From CAYGBW01 sp964348185 (GTDB taxonomy: Bacteria; Desulfobacterota; BSN033; WVXP01), in the NCBI GenBank assembly GCA_964348185.1, contig CAYGBW010000109.1, positions 1 to 30,361 of the forward strand: a stretch of DNA of 30,361 nucleotides. The letters run 5' to 3'. The notes beneath the pieces are model-generated. The model was given only the letters and a program-made list of their open reading frames with translations, was not told the origin of the DNA and searched no databases. Made by a program: the position numbers and the translations under genes. Of the stretch, positions 8,561-16,877 are shown in pieces. The first letter of the stretch is position 1. Each line of letters begins with the position of its first letter.

Positions 8561-9061
8561 ATGAGAATCGGTTGGGGTTACGACATCCACCCCTTGAGGG
8601 AGGGCAGGAAACTCGTGCTGGGGGGGGTAGACGTGCCCTGCCAGAGGGGACTACAGGGGCACTCCGATGCTGATGTTCTGATTCACGCCATCTGTGATGC
8701 CATTCTCGGGGCCACGGGGCAGGGAGACCTGGGGCGTTTGTTCCCGGACACCGATCCGCGGTTCGAAGGCATCGAAAGTGGGGTTCTTCTCGATGAAGTC
8801 ACCCTTCAGGCCCGAGGGAAGGGCTATGAGATCGTCAATGTGGACGCTACGATCATAGCGCAAACCCCGAGATTGGCTGAGTACATCCCCGCGATGGAGA
8901 AAAAACTGGCGGAACGCCTCGGGATCAAAGAGGGGCAAATCAACGTGAAGGCTGCCTCCCCTGAAGGAATTGGAGCCATCGGCCGTGAAGAGGCCATCGC
9001 GGCCCATAGTGTTATCCTGATGGAAGAGCGAAAAAGGACCGAACATAGGCATGACAAATGA
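8561..9061 (+). CDS. ispF: 2-C-methyl-D-erythritol 2,4-cyclodiphosphate synthase
   Basis: IspF cyclises CDP-ME-2P to MEcPP with loss of CMP, two steps after IspD in the MEP pathway (IspE acts in between). Metal-binding GYDIHPL, the HSDADVLIHAICDAILGATG segment, GDLGRLFPDTDP and VNVDATIIAQTPRL are all present. The CDP-binding end reads VKAASPEGIGAIGREEAIAAH, where most members have KATTTEGLGFTGR. The last residues (RTEHRHDK) extend beyond the usual end and are partly encoded by the intergenic repeat that begins inside this gene, so the tail probably grew by repeat insertion. Confidence 0.97.
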   Translation: MRIGWGYDIHPLREGRKLVLGGVDVPCQRGLQGHSDADVLIHAICDAILGATGQGDLGRLFPDTDPRFEGIESGVLLDEVTLQARGKGYEIVNVDATIIAQTPRLAEYIPAMEKKLAERLGIKEGQINVKAASPEGIGAIGREEAIAAHSVILMEERKRTEHRHDK

Positions 9062-9253
9062 CAAAGCACAAAGTTCCAATGAATGTCAAAGCTCAAATGA
9101 CAAATCCATGACAGATACAACAAGTAATTCGCTGAGCTGTTGGGTTGCCGATTGGACAAGCTACCTAGCCATATGATTCTTCAAGGGATTTCATAGTTTT
9201 CACGTTTGGGCATTGGGATTTGATTTGACATTTGGATTTTGACATTTCAAATC
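9050..9253. repeat. Inverted repeat of ATGACAAA / TTTGACAT units between ispF and cysS
   Basis: The stretch 9050-9108 is built of ATGACAAA-, AAAGCACAAAG- and AATGTCAAA-like words. The stretch 9204-9253 carries their complements (GGGATTTGATTTGACATTTGG, TTTTGACATTTCAAAT). Together they form an imperfect inverted repeat across the 272-base gap, starting inside the ispF stop region. Such AT-rich words occur as dispersed intergenic repeats in many deltaproteobacterial genomes. No gene fits between the arms. Confidence 0.5.
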
Positions 9254-9333
9254 TCTTCCCCGTTCAGTTAAGATTGCCGATTGTCTCAGAATGATTAGGC
9301 AAATGGCTTACGGGAAGCTGTTCGGAGCATGGA

Positions 9334-10821
9334 ATGCCCCTGCGCATTTACAATTCTCTTGCTCAGAAGAAAGAGGATTTTGAGCCCCTTCACCCGGGCG
9401 AGGTCCGAATGTACGTTTGTGGGGTCACCGTTTACGACGGTTGCCACATCGGCCACGGCCGGGCCGCCGTCGTCTTCGATGTCATCTATCGCTACCTGAA
9501 GTTTCGGGGTTACCAGGTCCACTATGTCCGAAATATCACCGACATCGATGACAAGATCATCAACAGGGCCAATGAGGAGGGGGTTTCGGCTTCTCTGATT
9601 GCGGAGCGCTATACGGGAGAGTTCTACGAGGACATGAAACGCCTCGGCGTCGCCACCCCCACCCATGAGCCCAAGGCCACCGAGCATATATCTGATATCA
9701 TCGCGATGATTCAAAAACTCCTGGATCAAGGATACGCCTACCAGGTTAACGGCAAGGTATTCTTCTCTGTTTCAAGATTCGGGGCCTACAGCAGGCTCTC
9801 CCATAAACGGGTGGAAGAACTCGTGGCTGGCACGCGCTTTGAACCGGATAAGGACAAGCGGGATGCGCCGGACTTCGCCCTCTGGAAGCCTGCCAAGCCC
9901 GGAGAACCCTCTTGGCCTAGTCCCTGGGGCAAGGGGAGACCGGGATGGCATATCGAGTGTTCAGCCATGAGCACCAAGTATCTCGGCGAGGCGTTCGACA
10001 TTCATGGAGGGGGCAGAGACCTCATCTTCCCCCATCACGAAAACGAAATTGCCCAGTCTGAGGCGGCCACGGGCAAGACCTTTGCCCGCTTTTTTGTCCA
10101 CAATGGCTTCGTGACCCATGAGGGGGTCAAGATGGCCAAGTCTCTGGGTAATGTCATATCCATTCGGGAAGTCGTCGAAGAAACGGAACGAGAGACGGTC
10201 CGCCTCTTGCTCCTCTCCCATCACTACCGAAGCCCTGTCGACTTCTCTCACAAGGCTCTAATGGAGGCCGCCGAAAACATGGAGCGATTTTACGTGCTCC
10301 TAAGGGAGATCGGAAACCGGCTAAAATCCTCCCCTCCTTCGGAGACCCCCATTGAAATGATGGTGGAGAAAACCCCTTCAGAAGAAAAAACCCGCCTGGA
10401 GCCCCTCCTCAATTTTCTCCACCGGTTCGAGCAGGCCATGGATGATGACTTTAATACCGCACTGGCAATCGGTCATTTCCACGATATGGCCCGAGTTCTC
10501 AACCAAATCCTTCGCCATCCGACAGGTGATCCGGCCCTTGACGCGTCTCTTCTCGCATTCGGCAGAGATTGCCTGAGGACACAGGGAGCAGTTCTTGGAT
10601 TGTTTCAGTTCGAACCCGAAGCCTACCTGGACCGAAAGAAGGAGGCAAGGCTGGAGAGGGCTTCTCTCGACGAAAGGGAAATCACCCGCCTCCTTCAGGA
10701 AAGAGAGATGGCCCGAAAGGCGAAGAACTGGAAGCGCGCCGACGAAATTCGTGAGGCCCTGGCCTCGCATGACATCCTTCTCGAAGACGCCCCTGATGGG
10801 ACTCGGTGGAGGATAAGATAA
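9334..10821 (+). CDS. cysS: Cysteinyl-tRNA synthetase
   Basis: Class I aminoacyl-tRNA synthetase that charges tRNA-Cys. The zinc and substrate-binding CGVTVYD, the HIGH motif (CHIGHGRAAV), RNITDIDDKIINRA, the zinc ligand region WHIECSAMSTKYLG and HGGGRDLIFPHHENEIAQSEA, and the KMSKS-type KMAKSLGN motif are in order. The C-terminal anticodon-binding domain ends with VLEDAPDGTRWR-like sequence (LLEDAPDGTRWRI). GGAG (9325-9328) sits well before the ATG. In Firmicutes cysS follows yacL-ispD-ispF-gltX-cysE; here gltX and cysE are absent from the row. It is followed after 12 bases by the FAD-dependent dehydrogenase. Confidence 0.98.
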   Translation: MPLRIYNSLAQKKEDFEPLHPGEVRMYVCGVTVYDGCHIGHGRAAVVFDVIYRYLKFRGYQVHYVRNITDIDDKIINRANEEGVSASLIAERYTGEFYEDMKRLGVATPTHEPKATEHISDIIAMIQKLLDQGYAYQVNGKVFFSVSRFGAYSRLSHKRVEELVAGTRFEPDKDKRDAPDFALWKPAKPGEPSWPSPWGKGRPGWHIECSAMSTKYLGEAFDIHGGGRDLIFPHHENEIAQSEAATGKTFARFFVHNGFVTHEGVKMAKSLGNVISIREVVEETERETVRLLLLSHHYRSPVDFSHKALMEAAENMERFYVLLREIGNRLKSSPPSETPIEMMVEKTPSEEKTRLEPLLNFLHRFEQAMDDDFNTALAIGHFHDMARVLNQILRHPTGDPALDASLLAFGRDCLRTQGAVLGLFQFEPEAYLDRKKEARLERASLDEREITRLLQEREMARKAKNWKRADEIREALASHDILLEDAPDGTRWRIR

Positions 10822-10833
10822 GGGGGGAATCGA

Positions 10834-12177
10834 TTGACCGACTATCGTGTGATCATCGTAGGAGCAGGACCGGCGGGCATTTTTGCTGCCCTGACCCTGA
10901 AAGGGGCGGGTCTCCCAGGAATCTTGGTCGTTGAGCAGGGGGAGGACATCGAACACCGCAGACGGGTAACGGGGAGAGACATCCTTTGCGGTTGGGGTGG
11001 AGCCGGGGCCTTTAGTGACGGAAAACTCACCCTGGCGCCAGAGATCGGAGGATTCCTGGGGGAATTCGTCCCTAGAGAGGACCTCAGGGGTCTCTTGATC
11101 GAGGCGGACAGGATTTACCTCCAGAATGGAGCCCCCAGGAAAACCTATGGTTCACCTTCCGAACAGACAGAAGCCCTGACCTACAAAGCCAGAATGGCAG
11201 GAATGGATTTTATCCCGACGGAGATACGCCATGTGGGGACGGAAAATTGGGCCAGGATCCTCAAGAAAATGCGGGAAGATGTGGGAGAGGGGGTTACGAT
11301 AAGGACGAAAAGCCGGGTGGAGCACCTCTGGGTCGAGGAAGGCAGGGTTCGAGGGGTGAGGCTGAAAGGGGGGCGAAGCCTGACCGCCGACTGGGTCATT
11401 GTGGCTCCTGGACGTACAGGGGCCGATTGGGTGAGGCAGGAAGCCAGGCGAGTCGGCCTGTCTTCCATTGCCAACCCCGTTGATATCGGCGTTCGGGTTG
11501 AAACCCCGGCGGCTATCTTAAAAGGACTGACCGATGCGGCCTACGAGTCCAAGCTAGTCTATTACGCGAAAACCTTTGATGACAAGGTGCGAACCTTCTG
11601 CATGAACCCCTATGGAGAGGTCGTCACCGAGGAGAGCAACGACATCATCACGGTCAACGGTCACAGCTATGCCACCCAAAAAACAGAGAACACCAATTTC
11701 GCCATCCTGGTTTCAAGCACCTTTACAAAGCCCTTTGACGATCCTATTACCTACGGGGGGGTTATCGCCAAGCTGGCCAATCTCCTCGGAAAAGGCGTCA
11801 TCATTCAACGGTTGGGCGATCTCATGGAGGGCAGAAGATCCACACCGGAGCGGATTTCCAGATGTATCACCCGGCCAACCCTCCCTTCGGCCACGCCAGG
11901 AGACCTGAGTTTCGTCCTTCCCTATCGCTATCTCAAAGATATTATGGAAATGCTCGAAGCCCTCGATGGGATTGCGCCGGGCGTCTTCTCCCGTCACACC
12001 CTTCTCTACGGCGTTGAGGTCAAGTTCTATTCCAACCGAATCAAGCTTTCTCCCGGTCTTGAATCTGAGGTGAAAAACCTCTTTTTCATCGGTGATGGAG
12101 CCGGGATCACCCGTGGGCTTCTTCAGGCCTCAGCCAGCGGCATTCTGGCAGCCCGGGAGGTGCTCAAACGAGTATAG
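10834..12177 (+). CDS. FAD-dependent dehydrogenase (COG2509-like)
   Basis: The protein opens with the Rossmann dinucleotide motif VIIVGAGPAGIFAALTL, then VVEQGEDIEHRRR. RDILCGWGGAGAFSDGKLTLA is the signature of the COG2509 family of uncharacterised FAD-dependent dehydrogenases. An internal VIVAPGRTGADW strand and a C-terminal second FAD motif LFFIGDGAGITRGLLQASASGILAAREVL complete it. The start is a TTG with an AGGGGGGA ribosome site. It is only 12 bases behind cysS, so the two are probably co-transcribed. The substrate is unknown, and nothing in the neighbourhood identifies it. Confidence 0.85.
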   Translation: MTDYRVIIVGAGPAGIFAALTLKGAGLPGILVVEQGEDIEHRRRVTGRDILCGWGGAGAFSDGKLTLAPEIGGFLGEFVPREDLRGLLIEADRIYLQNGAPRKTYGSPSEQTEALTYKARMAGMDFIPTEIRHVGTENWARILKKMREDVGEGVTIRTKSRVEHLWVEEGRVRGVRLKGGRSLTADWVIVAPGRTGADWVRQEARRVGLSSIANPVDIGVRVETPAAILKGLTDAAYESKLVYYAKTFDDKVRTFCMNPYGEVVTEESNDIITVNGHSYATQKTENTNFAILVSSTFTKPFDDPITYGGVIAKLANLLGKGVIIQRLGDLMEGRRSTPERISRCITRPTLPSATPGDLSFVLPYRYLKDIMEMLEALDGIAPGVFSRHTLLYGVEVKFYSNRIKLSPGLESEVKNLFFIGDGAGITRGLLQASASGILAAREVLKRV

Positions 12178-12290
12178 CCGTCAGTCGATAGCCACAGCAC
12201 CAGGGGTAGTTTGATTGCGAGGCTGAAACAGTCGGAATCTATTTGAGATATGCTTTTGTCTCTCGCAGAGCCCACAGAGCCACAGAGTCT

Positions 12291-12327
12291 TTTAAGCTGA
12301 ATTGCTGAGAGGGCAATTCAGCTTAAA
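12291..12327. repeat. Left hairpin of the GxxExxY cassette
   Basis: TTTAAGCTGAATTGC (12291-12305) and its exact complement GCAATTCAGCTTAAA (12313-12327) form a 15-base-pair stem around loop TGAGAGG. A smaller hairpin TCCCGC/GCGGGA follows at 12334-12349. No T-run follows, so it does not look like an ordinary terminator for the dehydrogenase gene that stops at 12177. Confidence 0.8.
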
Positions 12328-12380
12328 CTGCCATCCCGCTCACGCGGGAACTGGGCACGCACTGGATGGTGGAGTTTCCT

Positions 12381-12782
12381 ATGGAGCTCAATCAACTCTC
12401 CTCTCAGATCATTAGGGCTGAGATCACTGTGCATAAAGAACTCGGGCCTGGGTTATTGGAGTCCGTTTATCAATCTTGCATGACAATTGAACTGAAGAAC
12501 ATGGGAATAAAAGTCCAATCTGAAGCAGTTCTGCCGATTTTTTATCGTGGGCAGAAGATAAGCGGGGAAGGGTTTCGATTAGATCTGTTGGTTGAAGATA
12601 GAATTATCGTGGAGTTAAAGTCAGTCGATCGACTGGAATCAGTGCATAAGAAGCAGCTGTTAACTTATCTCCGGCTGGCGAATAAGCCGCTTGGCCTGCT
12701 GATAAACTTCAATGAGTCTTTGATTAGAGACGGAATTACTAGGATTATCAATGCCCCGGAAGGGGCTGAGAATTTGGCCTGA
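12381..12782 (+). CDS. GxxExxY-family protein, PD-(D/E)XK nuclease fold
   Basis: The family motif is in ELGPGLLESVYQSCM. RLDLLVEDRIIVELKSV gives the D-x(n)-ExK nuclease-type triad and is followed by HKKQLLTYLRLA, a QxxxY element as in several PD-(D/E)XK enzymes. The length of 133 residues is normal for the family. I start at ATG 12381, six bases after GGAG (12371-12374), rather than at ATG 12366. The gene is AT-richer than its neighbours, is flanked by inverted hairpins, and its stop codon lies inside the right-hand hairpin stem. This suggests recent arrival. Its biochemical role is not known to me; the family is often present in many copies per genome. Confidence 0.9.
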   Translation: MELNQLSSQIIRAEITVHKELGPGLLESVYQSCMTIELKNMGIKVQSEAVLPIFYRGQKISGEGFRLDLLVEDRIIVELKSVDRLESVHKKQLLTYLRLANKPLGLLINFNESLIRDGITRIINAPEGAENLA

Positions 12783-12808
12783 TTTTTCCCCTCAAAAAAT
12801 CAGGCCAA
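12774..12808. repeat. Right hairpin of the GxxExxY cassette, overlapping the gene end
   Basis: TTGGCCTGATTTTT (12774-12787) pairs with AAAAATCAGGCCAA (12795-12808), a perfect 14-base-pair stem with loop CCCCTCA. The stop TGA (12780-12782) lies within the left arm. The U-run is inside the stem rather than after it, so this is a hairpin, not a standard terminator. Confidence 0.8.
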
Positions 12809-13019
12809 GAAACCTATCTCTGCGTCTCTGTGAGCTCGAGCGACCCTGAGCAGGGCCGAAGGGGAGCGGGCGAGAGATACCATTACTCGGACTGCTAGAA
12901 TTGTTAGCCACCCTGCATGGCGGAGCCTGGACGATCAGCGTAACTAGACATAAGAGGTACTAATTGTCGTTCAGTACATGAAGTCGATTCTGATTCCTGA
13001 CTATTCGTGGTTTCAAACC

Positions 13020-15014
13020 ATGAGGGAATTCAAACTCGTCAGCTCCTTCAAACCTACCGGTGATCAGCCTCAGGCCATTGAGAAGCTGAGCTGTGCCCTG
13101 GCGGAGGGGTCCAGAGACCAGGTTCTTCTGGGGGTTACGGGTTCTGGGAAGACCTTCACCATGGCCAATGTGGTGGAGAGGGTTCAGAGGCCCACTCTCG
13201 TCATCTCCCACAACAAAACCCTTGCCGCTCAACTCTATCAAGAATTCAGGGAACTCTTCCCGGAAAATGCCGTCGAGTATTTTGTCAGTTACTACGACTA
13301 CTACCAGCCCGAGGCCTATATCCCCAGCACGGACCTCTACATCGAGAAGGACACATCCATCAATGACGAAATAGACAAGATGCGCCATTCGGCTACTCGT
13401 TCCCTCCTCGAACGGGACGATGTGATCATTGTGGCCAGTGTCTCGTGCATCTATGGGCTGGGCTCACCGGAGGCCTATCATGGGCTGCTGCTCTATCTGG
13501 AAAAGGGAGACCGGATCTCGAGGGAGCAGATCCTTTCGAGACTCGTGGAAATACAGTATGAGAGAAACGAATTCGATTTCCACCGGGGCACCTTTCGGGT
13601 TCGTGGCGACGTGATCGAGGTCTTCCCGGCCCACGAGGAAAAGCTCGCCGTCCGGATCGAGCTCTTTGGCGACCTTGTGGACACGATATCCGAAATCGAC
13701 CCTCTCAGGGGTCGGGTCGTCCAGAGACTCGACAGGATTGCGATCTACCCCGGCAGTCACTATGTGACTACCCTGGAGAGGCGAGAGAAAGCCATTGAAA
13801 ACATCCGTCTCGAACTGGAGGAACGCCTCGCCTGGCTCCATCAACACAATCGCCTTGTCGAGGCCCAGAGACTGGAACAGAGGACGCGATTCGACCTTGA
13901 GATGCTCGAGGAGATCGGCTACTGTCAGGGAATCGAAAACTACTCGCGCCATCTCACCGGTCGACAGCCTGGAGAGCCCCCCCCAACCCTGCTCGACTAT
14001 TTTCCGAAACGCTTTCTCCTTTTCATCGATGAGAGCCACGTGACGATTCCCCAACTCAACGGGATGTACTGGGGTGACCGATCGAGGAAAGAGACCCTGG
14101 TTGACTATGGTTTTCGTCTCCCCTCTGCCCTCGACAATCGACCCCTCAGTTTCGAAGAATTCGAGTCCCGTGTGAATCAGGCAGTATACGTCTCAGCCAC
14201 CCCTGCGCCGTATGAAATGGCCAAAAGCGAGGGCCGGGTGGTGGAGCAGATTATTCGCCCCACTGGGCTGATGGACCCTGAAATTCACGTCAAGGCGGCC
14301 TCAAGTCAGGTCGATGACCTGCTGGAAGAAATCCGCAAGCGGGTGGATCAGGGAGACCGTGTTCTCATCACCACGCTGACCAAACGGATGGCCGAAGACC
14401 TGACCGATTATTATGCGGATATCGGCCTCCGAGTTCGATACCTCCACTCAGAAATCGACACCATTGAACGGTGGGAAATCATCCGGGACCTGAGACTGGG
14501 GAAATTTGATATCCTCATCGGTATCAATCTTTTGAGAGAGGGGCTGGACATCCCGGAGGTCTCCCTTGTGGCTATCTTGGACGCGGACAAGGAGGGATTT
14601 CTCAGATCTGAGACATCCCTAATCCAGACCTGCGGTCGGGCGGCAAGGAACGTCGAGGGCACCGTCATCCTCTACGCCGACCGGATCACGGCCTCCATGC
14701 GGAAGGCCATCGACGAAACAGAACGGAGAAGGCGGGCACAGTCCGAATACAACCGGACCCATGGCATCACCCCCCAGACCATCCAGAAATCCATCCAGGA
14801 CGGTCTGACCTCGATTTTCGAGGCAGACTACTTCACCGTTCCCGTCGTGGCGGAACCGGCAGGCGAGTATGTGCCCCTCGATACCATTCCAAAAAACATC
14901 GAAAAACTGAAAAAGGAAATGAGGGAAGCGGCAGAGAAACTCGAATTTGAGAGGGCAGCCGAACTGCGCGACCGGATCCTGGCCCTTGAGCACCAGGAAC
15001 TCAAGGCGAGGTGA
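13020..15014 (+). CDS. uvrB: Excinuclease ABC subunit B
   Basis: UvrB is the damage-verification helicase of nucleotide excision repair; it takes DNA from UvrA and recruits UvrC. The N-terminus FKLVSSFKPTGDQPQAIEKL, Walker A LGVTGSGKT, the beta-hairpin YFVSYYDYYQPEAYIP, IDESHVTIPQL (DExH box), YVSATPAPYE and LINLLREGLDIPEV-type helicase motif (GINLLREGLDIPEVSLVAILD), and the C-terminal UVR motif (LEFERAAELRDRILALE) are complete. I place the start at ATG 13020 (MREFKLVSS), matching the family; ATG 12978 would add 14 residues. Neither has a strong ribosome site. The 195-base gap upstream holds the right end of the GxxExxY cassette plus a GACCCTGAGCAGGGCCGAAG-like stretch of a type often seen as intergenic repeat. 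Confidence 0.97.
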   Translation: MREFKLVSSFKPTGDQPQAIEKLSCALAEGSRDQVLLGVTGSGKTFTMANVVERVQRPTLVISHNKTLAAQLYQEFRELFPENAVEYFVSYYDYYQPEAYIPSTDLYIEKDTSINDEIDKMRHSATRSLLERDDVIIVASVSCIYGLGSPEAYHGLLLYLEKGDRISREQILSRLVEIQYERNEFDFHRGTFRVRGDVIEVFPAHEEKLAVRIELFGDLVDTISEIDPLRGRVVQRLDRIAIYPGSHYVTTLERREKAIENIRLELEERLAWLHQHNRLVEAQRLEQRTRFDLEMLEEIGYCQGIENYSRHLTGRQPGEPPPTLLDYFPKRFLLFIDESHVTIPQLNGMYWGDRSRKETLVDYGFRLPSALDNRPLSFEEFESRVNQAVYVSATPAPYEMAKSEGRVVEQIIRPTGLMDPEIHVKAASSQVDDLLEEIRKRVDQGDRVLITTLTKRMAEDLTDYYADIGLRVRYLHSEIDTIERWEIIRDLRLGKFDILIGINLLREGLDIPEVSLVAILDADKEGFLRSETSLIQTCGRAARNVEGTVILYADRITASMRKAIDETERRRRAQSEYNRTHGITPQTIQKSIQDGLTSIFEADYFTVPVVAEPAGEYVPLDTIPKNIEKLKKEMREAAEKLEFERAAELRDRILALEHQELKAR

Positions 15015-15089
15015 GGCCGCAGGTCATCACTCGGTCTTGCCCAAAAAGGGGCCACCCTCTATCCTTTTCCCTTCATCCCAGATCTCCTC

Positions 15090-16475
15090 TCACCCGGTCA
15101 GAGACAGTATCAGACTCATCCCACCCAAACCCCAGCAGTAATAGGCAAACCGGTAGAATTTCCCCCTTCGGATGATGCCCATCAGGAACCTGAGTGATGC
15201 ATAGCCCGATAGAAAAGCCACCAGGGTCCCTATGAGAACAACGGTGAGGGGAATCCCTTCCCCCCCTTGGGGAGAGGTCAACTGGAGTACCAAGGCCAGG
15301 ACTGTGGCCGGGATCATCAACAGGAAAGAGAATCTCGCGGCAAACTCCCGTTCAAGCCCACGAAAAAGGCTGGTGGAGACCGTCGCACCCGATCGGGAAA
15401 TCCCTGGAATCACGGCAATGCCCTGAGCGACACCCACCCAGACGGCATCCCAGACGCCCATGTCCGCGGCGCGCCTTTCAGAGTTTTTCCAGTAGAAGGT
15501 CGACCAGAGTATGGTCCCTGTCACGAGGAGGCCCCCCCCCACAACGGCAGACGAGGTAAAAAGCAATTCCACCCGATCCGCAAGGGCCAGGCCAATCAGA
15601 CCGGTCGGGACGGTTGCGACACCGATCCAGATGGCCAAGGGGCCATGAGGCTGTCGGTGGATCAGGGGGTATGACTCTCCTCGGATTCGGCCCTTGAGCC
15701 AGTCGAAGAGGGTTCTGAAAATCGCCGCAATATCCCCCCAGAACACCAGGATGACGGCCATTAGGGTACCCCCATGGAGTGCGATATTGAAGAGGACATG
15801 GGGTTCTCGCAAACCCAAGAGTCGCTGAGACAGGACCAAATGCCCGGAGCTGCTGATGGGAAGAAACTCGGTAATTCCCTGGATAATTCCGAGGGCAATC
15901 GATTCCAAAAGGGTAATAGCTCCCTCCTTCCCGGCGCTCAGCCCAAAACTCCATGGTTCAGAGATTTTGACCACCAAGTGAAACGCCTCGATGCCTGTCA
16001 GCACGACCGTCGTGACGATAGCCCCAGCCATGAGAACCCCAATGAAGTTGGCAACGATAAACTTCCGGTAACCCACTCCGAGCAGATAGGCCCCGAGAGC
16101 TCCAGAGTAAGACCCGGTTCCCGGCAGAGGAATTCCGATAAACAGGGCAACCCCCATCTCCCCGTATCTGTCGACGGATTTCTGGATCCTCCGCTGGGTT
16201 TTGGTAACGGTCCGCTGATAGACTCGGTTCAACCATTCGAACCTCAGCAACAGATTCACAACCCTGTCAAGGAACAGATAGACCAGAGGGCCCAGGATGA
16301 TGTTGGTGGCCAGGCAAACAAGCACGACGCCCCACCACGGCATTTTGGCCTCCAGAATGCCAAAGGGTATACTCGCCCGCAGCTCCAGGGTCGGAATGAG
16401 TGTGATCAGAATTAGAATCAAGACTGTTTTCATCGCTTCTGAAGTCGGGACGGAAAGCTTCGATAAGGTAACCAA
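15090..16475 (-). CDS. Fusion: COG2426 small multidrug export-like domain + undecaprenyl-diphosphatase (UppP/BacA)
   Basis: One continuous frame of 461 codons encodes two membrane families. Residues about 18-165 are the COG2426/Sm_multidrug_ex type (LELRASIPFGILEAKMPWWG, then GIPLPGTGSYSGALGAYLLG at 114-133 and a following GVLMAGAIV helix). Residues about 188-461 are UppP: QGITEFLPISSSGHLV (199-214) with the catalytic Glu/Ser/His region, and PGISRSGATVSTSLFRGLER (357-376) with the phosphate-binding Arg. UppP recycles undecaprenyl diphosphate to undecaprenyl phosphate for wall and polysaccharide synthesis. A TTG start at 16475 has GAGG five bases upstream; ATG 16433 would trim 14 residues. Convergent with uvrB and divergent from the polysaccharide genes. 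The fusion is unusual to my knowledge. Confidence 0.93.
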   Translation of the reverse strand: MVTLSKLSVPTSEAMKTVLILILITLIPTLELRASIPFGILEAKMPWWGVVLVCLATNIILGPLVYLFLDRVVNLLLRFEWLNRVYQRTVTKTQRRIQKSVDRYGEMGVALFIGIPLPGTGSYSGALGAYLLGVGYRKFIVANFIGVLMAGAIVTTVVLTGIEAFHLVVKISEPWSFGLSAGKEGAITLLESIALGIIQGITEFLPISSSGHLVLSQRLLGLREPHVLFNIALHGGTLMAVILVFWGDIAAIFRTLFDWLKGRIRGESYPLIHRQPHGPLAIWIGVATVPTGLIGLALADRVELLFTSSAVVGGGLLVTGTILWSTFYWKNSERRAADMGVWDAVWVGVAQGIAVIPGISRSGATVSTSLFRGLEREFAARFSFLLMIPATVLALVLQLTSPQGGEGIPLTVVLIGTLVAFLSGYASLRFLMGIIRRGKFYRFAYYCWGLGGMSLILSLTG

Positions 16476-16765
16476 AATACCTCAGCCATGCAAGCCTTTC
16501 GCCAAAACCAAGGGAGACTGTTCCCCTCAGATCAACGATTTCAGCCGCTCCCTGGAGTTGAGAAAAACGGCCAGCCCCTGGGCTATTTCTGCACCCGTTC
16601 TTTGCCGTAGTAGCCCCTTTCCGAACATGGCAGGGGAGGATGGGGGCGGATTTTGTCCCTCTGAGGGAAAGGGTCTTGCGGTTCTTCTCGACCAATCCGA
16701 CTCGATGGACGAAAATTGGAAGGAAAAGACTAATCTTAGGCCACTTCGTTGCCGATAATGAAGAT

Positions 16766-16810
16766 GGCCCCTTCGAGCGTCTTTTCGAGGACGAATGGCC
16801 GCAAGGGGCC
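16766..16810. other. Inverted repeat upstream of the Wzz operon promoter
   Basis: GGCCCCTT (16766-16773) and AAGGGGCC (16803-16810) are exact inverted copies 29 bases apart. A smaller CGTC/GACG pair lies inside the loop. The pair ends 11 bases before the -24 element at 16822, so it could be an operator or a transcript hairpin. The rest of the 402-base divergent space (16476-16877) holds no gene that I recognise. Confidence 0.4.
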
Positions 16811-16821
16811 TAACCTTTATT

Positions 16822-16836
16822 TGGCATTGATATTGC
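16822..16836 (+). promoter_or_regulatory. Sigma-54 -24/-12 promoter for the Wzz/BY-kinase unit
   Basis: TGGCATTGATATTGC matches the sigma-54 consensus TGGCACG-N4-TTGC. The GG doublet (16823-16824) and the GC doublet (16835-16836) are 12 bases apart, first base to first base, as required. It lies 42 bases before the chosen ATG. It is one of four such elements on this strand. Confidence 0.75.
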
Positions 16837-16877
16837 AAAATTAACCACATACTCATATCCAACCCGGCTTGGATCCG

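Larger units (their letters stand above)
12261..12850. mobile_element. Candidate hairpin-bounded GxxExxY cassette
   Basis: The GxxExxY gene (12381-12782) lies between two kinds of inverted structure. The outer pair is CACAGAG-type tandem sequence, TCGCAGAGCCCACAGAGCC at 12263 on the left and its complement-like CTCTGCGTCTCTGTGAGC at about 12818 on the right. The inner pair is two long perfect hairpins with 7-base loops (12291-12327 and 12774-12808). The loops are TGAGAGG on the plus strand at left and TGAGGGG on the minus strand at right, so the two ends face each other. I infer a mobile unit of about 590 bases, but no transposase and no duplicated target site were seen. Confidence 0.4.

Noticed and set aside
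12774..12808. Right GxxExxY hairpin as a rho-independent terminator.
   Set aside because: The T-run lies inside the stem and none follows the hairpin.
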